In this document: piece by piece, positions 1 through 7,915 of the stretch
Position numbering within the stretch: the first letter of the stretch is position 1
Layout: every line of letters begins with the position of its first letter
DNA from: Paraburkholderia phenoliruptrix
GTDB taxonomy: Bacteria > Pseudomonadota > Gammaproteobacteria > Burkholderiales > Burkholderiaceae
Assembly: GCF_019511605.1 (NCBI RefSeq)
Contig: NZ_JAEUAV010000003.1
Span: 248,001 to 312,000, forward strand
Length of the DNA stretch: 64,000 nucleotides
Reading direction: 5' to 3'
Translations under genes and position numbers: made by a program
The notes under the pieces: generated by a model
Database searches by the model: none
Seen by the model: only the letters and a program-made list of their open reading frames with translations
What the model was told of the DNA's origin: nothing

Positions 1-114
1 GCAATGGTGCTGATCATGCTGTACCGCTCGGAGGGTCTGTGGCCTTCGCCGAAGCACGAAGACAAGATTGCGAAACTGTCGAAGCGGGCCGGCAAGAAGC
101 CGGTGCGCGCGTAA
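1..114 (+). CDS. livM: LIV-type ABC transporter permease, C-terminal end only
   Basis: The open frame enters from the left edge and stops with TAA at 112-114, giving the last 37 residues of a protein. A short hydrophobic stretch (MVLIMLY) is followed by a basic, lysine-rich tail, as expected at the cytoplasmic C-terminus of an inner-membrane permease. The identity comes mainly from position: it lies directly upstream of livG and livF, the two ATPases of the branched-chain amino acid importer, in the same orientation. Too little is left to assign it from its own sequence. Confidence 0.6.
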   Translation, partial: AMVLIMLYRSEGLWPSPKHEDKIAKLSKRAGKKPVRA

Positions 115-193
115 CCGGCGCAGGGCCGCGGCCCCGCATGGGACCGGAGCAGGGCGCGAAAGAGCGAGCTCCGGTCGACAAAGGAGAACATAC

Positions 194-967
194 ATGAGCG
201 ACAACATTCGACTGTCGGTGAAAGGCGTCAACAAGCGTTTCGGCGGTTTGCAGGCGCTGTCCGACGTCGGCCTGGAAATCAAGGCCGGCCAGATCTACGG
301 TTTGATCGGCCCGAATGGCGCCGGCAAGACCACGTTCTTTAACGTGATTACGGGCCTCTACACGCCCGACTCGGGCGACTTCAAGCTCGACGGCCAGAAC
401 TACACGCCGACCGCGGTGTATCAGGTGGCGAAGGCAGGCATTGCGCGTACGTTCCAGAACATTCGTCTGTTCGGCGGCATGACCGCGCTGGAGAACGTGA
501 TGGTGGGCCGGCATGTGCGCACGAAGCACGGCCTGCTCGGCGCAGTGTTTCAGACGCCGGCCGAGCGCAAGGAAGAGCGTGAGATCAAGGAGCGCGCGAT
601 CGAACTGCTGGAGTACGTCGGCATTGCGCAGTACGCGGACTACACGTCGCGCAATCTGTCGTACGGCCACCAGCGCCGCCTGGAGATTGCGCGCGCGCTG
701 GCAACGGATCCGAAACTGCTCGCGCTCGACGAACCCGCGGCCGGCATGAACGCGACGGAAAAGGTCGAACTCACGCGCCTGCTCGACAAAATCCGCGCCG
801 ACGGCAAGACGATCCTGCTGATCGAGCACGACGTGAAGCTGGTAATGGGTCTGTGCAACCAGATGACGGTGCTCGACTACGGCAAGGTGATCGCGCAAGG
901 TCTGCCGCAAGACGTGCAGAAGGATCCTAAGGTGATCGAAGCTTATCTGGGTGCAGGAGTCCACTGA
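194..967 (+). CDS. livG: Branched-chain amino acid ABC transporter ATP-binding protein LivG
   Basis: One of the two ATPases that power high-affinity import of leucine, isoleucine and valine (or related amino acids) on the inner face of the membrane. The 257-residue protein has Walker A GPNGAGKTT at residues 39-47, the LivG-type signature LSYGHQRRLEIARAL, Walker B LLALDEPAAGM and the H-loop LLIEHD. An in-frame GTG/ATG further upstream is possible, but the ATG at 194 has AAGGAG about 8 bases before it and gives the normal family length. The stop overlaps the livF start (TGATG at 965-969), so translation of the two is probably coupled. Confidence 0.95.
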   Translation: MSDNIRLSVKGVNKRFGGLQALSDVGLEIKAGQIYGLIGPNGAGKTTFFNVITGLYTPDSGDFKLDGQNYTPTAVYQVAKAGIARTFQNIRLFGGMTALENVMVGRHVRTKHGLLGAVFQTPAERKEEREIKERAIELLEYVGIAQYADYTSRNLSYGHQRRLEIARALATDPKLLALDEPAAGMNATEKVELTRLLDKIRADGKTILLIEHDVKLVMGLCNQMTVLDYGKVIAQGLPQDVQKDPKVIEAYLGAGVH

Positions 968-1689
968 TGTCCACGACGCAAACCATGTTGAAAATCAAGG
1001 GCCTGCAGGTCAACTACGGCGGCATCCAGGCAGTCAAGGGCATCGACCTCGAAGTCGGGCAGGGCGAACTCGTCACGCTGATCGGCGCGAACGGCGCCGG
1101 CAAGACCACGACGATGAAGGCAATCACGGGTCTGAAGCCGTACGCGGCGGGCGACATCGAGTACATGGGCCAGTCGATCAAGGGCGTGCCGCCGCACGAG
1201 CTGCTCAAGCGCGGCCTCGCGATGGTGCCGGAAGGCCGCGGCATCTTCGCGCGCATGTCGATTGTCGAGAACATGCAGATGGGCGCGTACCTGCGCAGCG
1301 ACAGCGACGGCATCAAGGCCGACGTCGAGCGCATGTTCGGCTTCTTCCCGCGTCTGAAGGAGCGCGCCACGCAGTTCGCGGGCACGCTCTCGGGCGGCGA
1401 ACAGCAGATGCTGGCGATGGCGCGCGCGATCATCTCGCGTCCCAAGCTGTTGCTGCTCGACGAACCGTCGATGGGTCTGTCGCCGATCATGGTCGAGAAG
1501 ATCTTCGAAGTGGTGCGCGCGATTTCCGCCGAAGGCATGACCGTGCTGCTCGTCGAGCAGAACGCGCGTCTCGCGCTGCAAGCGGCGAACCGCGGCTATG
1601 TGATGGACTCGGGTCTCGTCACGATGTCCGGCGACGCAAAGCAGATGCTCGACGATCCGAAGGTGCGGGCTGCTTATCTGGGCGAGTGA
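967..1689 (+). CDS. livF: Branched-chain amino acid ABC transporter ATP-binding protein LivF
   Basis: Second ATPase of the LIV importer, 240 residues, forming a heterodimer with LivG under the LivH/LivM permeases. Walker A GANGAGKTT lies near residues 37-46, the signature is LSGGEQQMLAMARAI, and Walker B is LLLLDEPSMGLSP, the usual LivF wording. The start codon overlaps the livG stop by one base. It is the last gene of the operon: a strong hairpin follows about 90 bases downstream and the next gene is convergent. Confidence 0.95.
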   Translation: MSTTQTMLKIKGLQVNYGGIQAVKGIDLEVGQGELVTLIGANGAGKTTTMKAITGLKPYAAGDIEYMGQSIKGVPPHELLKRGLAMVPEGRGIFARMSIVENMQMGAYLRSDSDGIKADVERMFGFFPRLKERATQFAGTLSGGEQQMLAMARAIISRPKLLLLDEPSMGLSPIMVEKIFEVVRAISAEGMTVLLVEQNARLALQAANRGYVMDSGLVTMSGDAKQMLDDPKVRAAYLGE

Positions 1690-1780
1690 GTTAGCTGAGT
1701 GAATTTGCTGAGTGAGCTGTTGATAAGCGCAGGTGACGAGCGTGTAGTCAAGCACTCGCACCTGTAGCGCCGTTGAAAAA

Positions 1781-1812
1781 AGGCCGCATGCGTAAGCAGA
1801 CGCATGCGGCCT
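1781..1812. terminator. Bidirectional intrinsic terminator between livF and the GNAT gene
   Basis: Perfect 13-bp inverted repeat (1781-1793 with 1800-1812) with a 6-base loop. A run of As precedes it, so minus-strand transcripts end in a U run; the plus-strand tail is weaker (TTCGTGTTT). It separates two convergent transcription units. Confidence 0.85.
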
Positions 1813-1855
1813 TCGTGTTTGTGGAGCGCTGATGCAGCCGTGCGACGCGCCGTCT

Positions 1856-2323
1856 TCAACCCGCCGCAGTGGCGGCCAACTCGCCAAGACGCTTGCCGAG
1901 GCTGATCACTTCGTCCGCGCGATACCCGAGCGCCTCGTAAAACGCACGCACGTCGCTCTTCGCGGACAACACCTGTAGATTCAACTTCGGGCAGCCGAGC
2001 GCGGTCAACGCCGCTTCGACATGCGCGACGAGTCGCGTGCCGATGCCGTGCCGCCGCCATGCTTCGTCCACCGCGAGCGAGTAGAGCCAGCCGCGGTGAC
2101 CGTCGTAGCCGCCCATCACCGTGCCGACCACGCGCTCGTTCAGCACCGCCACAAAGAACAGCTCCGGCTGAGTGGCGAGCTTGTTGGCAATCGACAGATG
2201 CGGATTGCGCTGCGGCTTCGTCGCGTCCCGATACTCGGGAAAGGCCTGCTGCCACAGCGCGATCACCGCAGGTGTGTCGTGTGCGTCGAAGCGGCGAATG
2301 GAAAGCGCGTCGCTCGTGCTCAT
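1856..2323 (-). CDS. GNAT-family N-acetyltransferase (YpeA-like)
   Basis: A 155-residue acetyl-CoA dependent acyltransferase of the GNAT fold. The acetyl-CoA pyrophosphate-binding motif A is visible as RRHGIGTRLV around residues 90-99, preceded by the beta-4 strand WLYSLAVDEAW. The C-terminal beta-5/alpha-4 part AFYEALGYRADEVISLGKR is characteristic of the YpeA group. The substrate cannot be told from the sequence. It starts 16 bases after the stop of the upstream aminotransferase on the same strand, so the two are probably co-transcribed. It ends at a shared terminator. Confidence 0.85.
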   Translation of the reverse strand: MSTSDALSIRRFDAHDTPAVIALWQQAFPEYRDATKPQRNPHLSIANKLATQPELFFVAVLNERVVGTVMGGYDGHRGWLYSLAVDEAWRRHGIGTRLVAHVEAALTALGCPKLNLQVLSAKSDVRAFYEALGYRADEVISLGKRLGELAATAAG

Positions 2324-2339
2324 CAGGTGCCCCGTTTCG

Positions 2340-3524
2340 TTACAGCGTGTCGAGAATCGAACGCAGCATCGCCATCATCTGGTCGATCTCTTCGTTGGTG
2401 ACGTTGAGCGCCGGCATGAAGCGCAGCAGGTTCGGACGCGCGGCGTTCAGCAGCAGGCCGTCGGGCTGCATGTCGCGCGCCTTTTCGACGATCCGGTTGC
2501 CGATGTCCTTGCCGAGCAGCAGCGCCCGCAGCAGACCTTCGCCGCGTTCGCCTTTGAAGCCGCGCTCTTCGGACAACTCGAGCAGCTTCGCGCGCAGATA
2601 GTCGCCGCGCGCGCGCACGCCTTCGAGGAAGCCCGGCGCCGTGAGTTGCGAGATCACCGAATAGCCGACCGCCGTCATCAACGGATTGCCGTTGTAGGTG
2701 CCGCCCTGGTCGCCGGCTTCGAACACCGCGACCTCGGCTTTCGAGAGCAGCGCCGCGAGCGGCACGCCGCCGCCAATGCCCTTGCCGAGCGTCATGATGT
2801 CCGGCTCGATACCCGAGAGCTCATAGGCGAACAACGTGCCCGCGCGACCGCAACCGCTTTGTACTTCGTCGACGATCAGTAGCAGATTGTGCTTGCGGGT
2901 CAGCTCGCGCAGTTGCTGCATGAATTCCCGCGTGGCGGGAATCACGCCGCCTTCGCCCTGGATCGGCTCGAGCATCACCGCAACGGTCTTCGCATTGATC
3001 AGCTTTTCGACCGATGCGATGTCGTTCAGGTCTGCTTTCGGAAAGCCCGGCACTTGCGGCGCGTAGATCGTGTCCCAGCCCGGCTTGCCGCTTGCCGACA
3101 TGGTGGCGAGCGTGCGGCCATGGAAGCTGTGATCGAAGGTGATGATTTCGAACGCGCCGTCCTTGAACTTCCTGCCCCACTTGCGTGCGAGCTTGATTGC
3201 GCCTTCGTTCGCTTCCGCGCCGCTGTTCGCGAAGAACACCTTGTCAAAGCAGCTATGTTGCGTGAGCAGGCCGGCGAGCTTCGCCATCGGCTCATTGTAG
3301 AAAGCCGGCGACGGATTGAAGAGCAGCTTTGCCTGCGCGTTCAGCGCTTCGATCATGCCTTCGTTGCAATGACCGAGAGCATTGACCGCCCAGCCCTGAA
3401 TGAAATCCAGATAGCGCTTGCCGTTGTTGTCGTAGAGCCACGAGCCCTTGCCGTGCGTGAAAACGATTTCGGGCCGGTTGGTGATGTACATCAGCGACTC
3501 GATCGGATACTCATTGAAATTCAT
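2340..3524 (-). CDS. argD: Class III aminotransferase, acetylornithine transaminase type
   Basis: PLP-dependent enzyme of 394 residues in the acetylornithine/ornithine aminotransferase family, which moves the delta-amino group to 2-oxoglutarate in arginine metabolism. Family features seen: the [14 protein letters not shown] phosphate-binding loop, [12 protein letters not shown] with the PLP-contacting Asp, and the Schiff-base lysine in [16 protein letters not shown]. The start [11 protein letters not shown] has GGAG upstream. A longer in-frame start exists at 3602, but its 26 extra residues would be translated from the terminator hairpin. Many burkholderias have more than one argD-like gene, so whether this one works in biosynthesis or catabolism is open. 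Confidence 0.8.
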   Translation of the reverse strand: MNFNEYPIESLMYITNRPEIVFTHGKGSWLYDNNGKRYLDFIQGWAVNALGHCNEGMIEALNAQAKLLFNPSPAFYNEPMAKLAGLLTQHSCFDKVFFANSGAEANEGAIKLARKWGRKFKDGAFEIITFDHSFHGRTLATMSASGKPGWDTIYAPQVPGFPKADLNDIASVEKLINAKTVAVMLEPIQGEGGVIPATREFMQQLRELTRKHNLLLIVDEVQSGCGRAGTLFAYELSGIEPDIMTLGKGIGGGVPLAALLSKAEVAVFEAGDQGGTYNGNPLMTAVGYSVISQLTAPGFLEGVRARGDYLRAKLLELSEERGFKGERGEGLLRALLLGKDIGNRIVEKARDMQPDGLLLNAARPNLLRFMPALNVTNEEIDQMMAMLRSILDTL

Positions 3525-3575
3525 GACGGCAGGCTCCAGACAGCGGGTAAGAGGTGGATGAGGCGGAAAAGCAAA

Positions 3576-3599
3576 AAAGCCACGGCATGCCGTGGCTTT
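3576..3599 (-). terminator. Intrinsic terminator downstream of the flavin reductase gene
   Basis: 24-bp perfect palindrome centred on GGCATGCC. On the minus strand it is followed by six Ts. It lies downstream of the minus-strand reductase gene (3923-4954) and upstream of the aminotransferase, so it would separate their transcripts. Confidence 0.75.
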
Positions 3600-3750
3600 C
3601 ATGATTCGAACAGCTTGCGCTTTGTATGGCGCGAATCCGTGACGAAGCCGGCGGCGTCCCTAAGGAAGCGGCGAGCGGCGACGTCGAAGTTCGGACTGGA
3701 TGCGGTTCATGCGCGAAAGAATACGACAAGGAAAGCGCCGGTGTAAACCA

Positions 3751-3770
3751 TGAATTTGCATGAATTTGCA
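3751..3770. repeat. Two tandem copies of a 10-bp AT-rich unit (TGAATTTGCA)
   Basis: TGAATTTGCA occurs twice head to tail and is followed at once by TCGATTCA, so TGAAT/ATTCA half-sites recur. It lies 227 bases upstream of the argD-like start in otherwise GC-rich DNA. An ArgR-type operator uses TGAAT/ATTCA halves, so a regulatory role is possible but not shown. Confidence 0.35.
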
Positions 3771-3922
3771 TCGATTCACGGCACAGGGCGCAAATGCGAG
3801 TTCTGCGCGGCTGTCTTGATGCTGACATAACACTCGCGTGTGCAAAGCCCGCTCGCTGTGCTGATCGGGCCTTGCGTGCATGGGCGGCTTCGGCTGCGTT
3901 GGGCTACGCCCGCTGCGTTCGC

Positions 3923-4954
3923 TCAAACCGCGTTAGCGAGATCCGCGGCGCTCGTGAACGAGTCCGCGTAGAACTCGTCTTGGGGCAGGCCATGATGCTG
4001 CGTGAAATCGCGCAGTGCCGATTCCACCATCACCGGCGCACCGCACGCATACACCTGGTAAGCGGACAGATCCGGCAGGTCCTCGATCACCGCGCGATGC
4101 ACGAAGCCGACGCGGCCCGTCCACGCGTCGCTCGGGTCCGGCTCGGAGAGCACCGGCACGAACTTGAAGTTCGGAATTTCACGCGCCCATTGCTCGGCGA
4201 GTTCGAGCAGATACAGGTCTTTCTTGCGACGCGCTCCCCAGTACAGCGTCATCGGCCGGTCGAGGTTCTTGAATACCGCATGCTCGACGATCGCCTTCAG
4301 CGGCGCGAAACCCGTGCCCGACGCGAGCAGCACGATCGGCTTGTCCGACTCTTCGCGCAGAAAGAATGTGCCGAGAGGCGCCTCGAAGCGCAGGATGTCG
4401 CGCTCCTTCATTGTGTTGAACACATGGTCCGTGAACGCGCCGCCGGGCATGTGACGGATATGCAGCTCGATCGGGCCTTCCGTGTGCGGCGCGTTCGCCA
4501 TCGAGTAGCTGCGGCGCTTGCCGTCCTTCAGGATGAATTCGAGGTACTGGCCGGCCAGATACTGAAGACGTTCGTTCGCCGGCAGTTGCAGCTTGAGCAC
4601 GATCACGTCGTCGGCCTTGCGCTCGATTGCGTTCACGCGGCACGGCAGCTTTTTCACCTGCACGTCGCCCACGCCCGCGATTTCGCGAATGTCGATTTCC
4701 AGGTCCGAACACGCGGTCGCGCAGCAGAAGAGCGCCATGCCGCGCGTCTTTTCATCGTTCGACAATGCCGACGACGAATGCGCGCGCTGCTCCACCTGGC
4801 CGTTCACCACGGCTCCCTTGCACGAACCGCACGCGCCGTTCTTGCAGCCGTACGGCAGGCCGATGCCCTGACGCAAGGCTGCGTTCAGTACCGGTTCGTC
4901 CTGTTCTACCTGAAACTGCCGGCCGCTTTGCCGGAGCGTGACGTTGAATGCCAT
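3923..4954 (-). CDS. [2Fe-2S] ferredoxin-type flavin reductase (CDP-6-deoxy-delta-3,4-glucoseen reductase-like)
   Basis: A 343-residue NAD(P)H-dependent electron-transfer protein. The N-terminal plant-type ferredoxin domain has Cys37, Cys42 and Cys45 in GCKNGACGSCKG and a fourth Cys in FCCATA near residue 75. A FAD-binding barrel follows with RRSYSMANAP, then an NAD-binding domain with GTGFAPLKAIVEHA. This order matches oxygenase reductases and the AscD/E3 group. Proteins of this type are often annotated as CDP-6-deoxyglucoseen reductase in burkholderias, but no deoxysugar genes are nearby, so the real electron acceptor is unknown. The start MAFNVTL is preferred over an upstream frame made of a low-complexity Gly-Phe-Ala stretch. 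Confidence 0.8.
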   Translation of the reverse strand: MAFNVTLRQSGRQFQVEQDEPVLNAALRQGIGLPYGCKNGACGSCKGAVVNGQVEQRAHSSSALSNDEKTRGMALFCCATACSDLEIDIREIAGVGDVQVKKLPCRVNAIERKADDVIVLKLQLPANERLQYLAGQYLEFILKDGKRRSYSMANAPHTEGPIELHIRHMPGGAFTDHVFNTMKERDILRFEAPLGTFFLREESDKPIVLLASGTGFAPLKAIVEHAVFKNLDRPMTLYWGARRKKDLYLLELAEQWAREIPNFKFVPVLSEPDPSDAWTGRVGFVHRAVIEDLPDLSAYQVYACGAPVMVESALRDFTQHHGLPQDEFYADSFTSAADLANAV

Positions 4955-5013
4955 AAGTGTTCGAAATGGAAAAGTCGGTAATCGTAAATTGGCCGCAAGG
5001 CCAGTGAGACAAG

Positions 5014-5049
5014 CGAATCCGGCGAACCCGGCGAACCCGGCGAGACCGG
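5014..5049. repeat. Short 9-bp tandem repeat in a divergent intergenic region
   Basis: Four imperfect copies of a 9-bp unit (GAACCCGGC type) lie between two divergent genes. They are GC-rich and in one frame would read as Pro-Ala-Asn repeats. Likely neutral or a slippage-prone tract. Confidence 0.5.
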
Positions 5050-5111
5050 CAGGCGCCACAGCGCCAACAGGGCCGGCGCCACTGGCGCCCGACGGCTACA
5101 ATGCGTGCACC

Positions 5112-6152
5112 ATGAAAGCGACACGAACCTTCCGCCGTCCGCGCGTGTTGATCGTAGGTTGCGGCGATGTCGGCATGCGCTGTGTGCCCCTGCTGCGGCC
5201 GCACGCTCACGTCTTCGCCCTTACCAGTCACGCGGAGCGCAGCGCCGAATTGCGTGCTGCCGGTGTCTCGCCGCTGCTCGGCGATCTCGACGAGCGTCGC
5301 AGCCTGAAACGGCTTGCGGGCCTCGCGCCGACCGTGCTGCATCTCGCCCCTCCGCAGAAAACCGGCGACGACGACCGCCGTACCCGCGCGTTGCTCGCCA
5401 CCTTGGGCATGCGCCGCGACGTTGCCTTGCCGCGTGCGGCTGGCAGCTTTGCGCCGATTGGGCGCTTGCGCCGCGCGCGCGCCTCGTGCGCAGCAACGGA
5501 ACCAATCAATATTGTACCCGAGGGTGTTCGTCGCGCCGCCGCTTCGCGTGCGCCGCTGCGCCTGGTTTACGCGAGCACGACGGGCGTGTACGGCGATTGC
5601 GGCGGCGCGTGGATCGACGAGACGCGCGCTGCAAAGCCGGCCAATGCGCGGGCAAAGCGGCGCATGTCCGCGGAACGCCAACTGCGGCGCGCGACGGCGC
5701 GCGGCACGATTGCCGCGAGCATCGCGCGGATTCCCGGCATTTATGCGGGCAATCGGCTGCCGCTTGCGCGGCTCGAAAAGCGCACGCCTGCATTGATCGA
5801 CGCGGACGACGTCTACACCAATCACATTCACGCCGACGACCTCGCCGCGATCCTCGTGCGCCTTGCCACGCACGGGCGGCCGGCGCGCGTGATCCATGCG
5901 TCCGACGACTCCTCGCTCAAGATGGGCGAGTACTTCGATCTCGTCGCGGATGCCTTCGGCCTGGCGCGAGCACCGCGCATTACGCGAGCGCAAGCGGAGC
6001 AGCAGATCGAGCCGACCTTGCTGTCGTTCATGCGCGAATCGAGGCGGCTCGTGAATCGCCGCCTGAAGGAAGAGTTGGGCGTGCGTCTGCGCTATCCGAG
6101 TGTCGGGCACTTTCTGCGCGAGGCAGGGACCGGCAAGGCCGACGCGAAGTAA
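5112..6152 (+). CDS. NAD-dependent epimerase/dehydratase-like protein (SDR superfamily, YeeZ-type)
   Basis: 346 residues. The N-terminus has a Rossmann nucleotide-binding turn (VLIVGCGDVG) and the middle has YASTTGVYGDCGGAW, like the YASSTGVYG segment of YeeZ-type atypical extended SDRs. DADDVYTNHIHADDLA is the usual extended-SDR segment before the C-terminal substrate domain. The first part (about residues 60-150) is unusually rich in Arg and Ala. Function and substrate are not known for this group. It is divergent from the flavin reductase gene, with about 157 bp between start codons. Confidence 0.75.
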   Translation: MKATRTFRRPRVLIVGCGDVGMRCVPLLRPHAHVFALTSHAERSAELRAAGVSPLLGDLDERRSLKRLAGLAPTVLHLAPPQKTGDDDRRTRALLATLGMRRDVALPRAAGSFAPIGRLRRARASCAATEPINIVPEGVRRAAASRAPLRLVYASTTGVYGDCGGAWIDETRAAKPANARAKRRMSAERQLRRATARGTIAASIARIPGIYAGNRLPLARLEKRTPALIDADDVYTNHIHADDLAAILVRLATHGRPARVIHASDDSSLKMGEYFDLVADAFGLARAPRITRAQAEQQIEPTLLSFMRESRRLVNRRLKEELGVRLRYPSVGHFLREAGTGKADAK

Positions 6153-6354
6153 GCTGAGATGACCGAGCGGGCAGCGCGCAAGTCACGTCGCGCAGCCGCG
6201 CAATGGCCTCGACTCGCCAGCAATGACAAGACGGCTCGCGGCGTGCGGGCCATGCGAAAAATGCGGGCAGACGCGGCCACACGCGGCGGCTGGCGGCAAC
6301 GGCGGTGCGCGACGCTCGTGCCGGATGCTCCGGATGCGCCGGCCTTCTCGCCGT

Positions 6355-6543
6355 TCAGGTGAGAGCCGGCAGCGCCTCGAGCAACAGGAAACAGAGCAAT
6401 CCGCCGATCAACGCGCCTATCAGATTGGGATGGTATTTGTGCCGCAGCCGCATTGCGATCAGCAGTCCGCCGATCAGCAACACTCCCAGCAGCGCGAACG
6501 TCACCATCACATACGAGTTCATGACTCCGCTATGGACAATCAT
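6355..6543 (-). CDS. Small two-helix membrane protein
   Basis: 62 residues starting MIVHSGVMNS, with a strong AAGGAGG about 6 bases upstream of the ATG. Two hydrophobic segments (about residues 12-29 and 40-58) are separated by a short basic loop RLRHKYHPN, which predicts two inner-membrane helices joined by a cytoplasmic loop. No family recognised. The ribosome binding site and clean hydrophobic pattern make it a real gene; its role is unknown. Confidence 0.7.
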   Translation of the reverse strand: MIVHSGVMNSYVMVTFALLGVLLIGGLLIAMRLRHKYHPNLIGALIGGLLCFLLLEALPALT

Positions 6544-6722
6544 GGCCCCTCCTTGAGCGCTTTCTAGTCTTTGTTTAGACGAGTATAGGGCGAGGCATGA
6601 CGAACCGCATGCTGCGTCGCAGCGTCCGTACGGCAAGGTTGCCTTGAAGGTGCGCTAGCGCACATGGATTGCACATGGATCGCGCCGACAGTCGCGCGTG
6701 CCCATTGCGCAAGCGATTCGGG

Positions 6723-7442
6723 TTATGCGTTCGGCGCTGACCGGAGCGCTTCTAGCGCGGCTTCGTCAAGCCATTGCCATGCGCCCGGCGCGAGCGTTGC
6801 CGGCAAGGCCAACCCGCCAACGCGCTCGCGATGCAGCGCTTCACAACGATTACCGGCCGCGGCGATCATCCGCTTCACCTGGTGATACTTGCCCTCCATC
6901 ACCGTGAGCGCCAACGAGCGCTCGCCGCGCAACTGCGCGTCGACGGCCGCGACCGGCTTCGACTCGCCGTGCAGCAGCACGCCGTTGCGCAACAGGCTCA
7001 ACTGCGTGTCGTCGACAGGATGGCGCGTGCTCGCCACATATACCTTCGGCACCTTGCGCTTGGGCGACGTGAACAGGTGCACGAACTTGCCGTCGTCGGA
7101 GAGCAGCAGCAAGCCGGTGGTGTCCTGATCCAGCCGGCCGACGCATTGCACGCCCCGCTCGGCGAATTGCGGCGGCAGCAGACTGAACACACTCAGATGA
7201 TGCTGCGGATCGCGCGAGCACTCATAGCCCGCCGGCTTGTTGAGCAGCAAATAGGCATGCTCGCGGTACGGCCACATCACGCCGTCTACGCTGAAGCAGA
7301 ACGACGTGTCTTCGGCCGGGAAATCAGCGTCCGCGTCGGTGCATACGGTGTCGCCGATCGTGACGCGAGCGTCGGCAATCAGCGCGCGGCATTGGCGGCG
7401 CGAGCCGAAGCCCTGGGTGAAGAGGATGCTTTCGAGATTCAT
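6723..7442 (-). CDS. rsuA: 16S rRNA pseudouridine(516) synthase RsuA
   Basis: Converts uridine 516 of 16S rRNA to pseudouridine. 239 residues: an N-terminal S4 RNA-binding domain (about 1-60, with FGSRRQCRALI), then the RsuA catalytic domain. The catalytic aspartate is Asp105 in GRLDQDTTGLLLLSDDG, close to Asp102 of the E. coli enzyme. The motif YHQVKRMIAAAGNRCEALHRERVGG near the C-terminus is typical of RsuA/RluE. The start MNLESILFTQGFG gives the family length; a longer in-frame start at 7667 would add 75 low-complexity residues and is not supported. Confidence 0.92.
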   Translation of the reverse strand: MNLESILFTQGFGSRRQCRALIADARVTIGDTVCTDADADFPAEDTSFCFSVDGVMWPYREHAYLLLNKPAGYECSRDPQHHLSVFSLLPPQFAERGVQCVGRLDQDTTGLLLLSDDGKFVHLFTSPKRKVPKVYVASTRHPVDDTQLSLLRNGVLLHGESKPVAAVDAQLRGERSLALTVMEGKYHQVKRMIAAAGNRCEALHRERVGGLALPATLAPGAWQWLDEAALEALRSAPNA

Positions 7443-7610
7443 GGCGAGCGAAGAATAACACTGCACGAAGACAGCGCACGCAGCGGGCCTGCCGAGCCGG
7501 GGCTCAGTGCGACGCTGGCTGCTGTCGGGCGCGTGCGCGAAGTCCTGCTGCGGCTTGCCGCAAATCGACTCGACCGGACAACCGGCACCAAGACCAGCAC
7601 CAGGGCAAAC

Positions 7611-7640
7611 CCGGAAAAATGAAAATGAATTTTTTTCCGG
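7611..7640. promoter_or_regulatory. Candidate operator/promoter of the peptide-utilisation operon
   Basis: A perfect 9-bp inverted repeat (CCGGAAAAA at 7611-7619 with TTTTTCCGG at 7632-7640) encloses a GAAAATGAATTT-like core. A good -10 hexamer TATACT lies 16 bp further on (7657-7662), so the repeat would cover the -35 position. A- and T-rich dyads are common binding sites of RpiR/MurR regulators, and such a regulator is the first gene downstream. This would leave a leader of about 240 nt. Autoregulation is an inference. Confidence 0.4.
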
Positions 7641-7663
7641 ACGATTTCCATGTAAATATACTT

Positions 7664-7915
7664 TCATGCATTCTGCTTACACCGCGAGGCGATCTGTCCT
7701 CTGGCAGCCGGCAAGCTCGCCTTGAGGTTGCCGATCAGCTTGGCGACCAATTTGACGACGAACCTGCCAATGAAGTCGGCGATGAGCCCGGCCGCGACGT
7801 GGCGCACGAGGTTGCTTATCAGGTCGCCCATCATGTCGCCCGCGAACGTGCCCGCAGCTTGCCCAAGAACAACTTTGCCCGCTAACCACCGCGCTGCATC
7901 ACCCGCATGATTCAT
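7664..7915 (-). CDS. Possible small amphipathic protein antisense to the regulator leader
   Basis: An 83-codon open frame on the minus strand between rsuA and the RpiR gene, overlapping the first 9 bases of the latter. Its central part (about 48 codons) ends in G or C at the third position in all but three codons, which fits coding DNA of this organism. It encodes an alternating hydrophobic/basic pattern (GLIADFIGRFVVKLVAK) like a membrane-active helix. Against it: no clear ribosome binding site, weaker codon bias in the first 22 codons, and overlap with the proposed leader of the divergent operon. It could also be the remnant of a longer gene. Confidence 0.3.
   Translation of the reverse strand: MNHAGDAARWLAGKVVLGQAAGTFAGDMMGDLISNLVRHVAAGLIADFIGRFVVKLVAKLIGNLKASLPAARGQIASRCKQNA

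Larger units (their letters stand above)
3525..3922. other. 398-bp intergenic region with no convincing gene
   Basis: It holds the terminator at 3576-3599 and a tandem repeat at 3751-3770. Short open frames here lack ribosome binding sites and coding-type codon bias. The promoter of the aminotransferase gene is probably inside it, but no clear -35/-10 pair was found. Confidence 0.5.
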
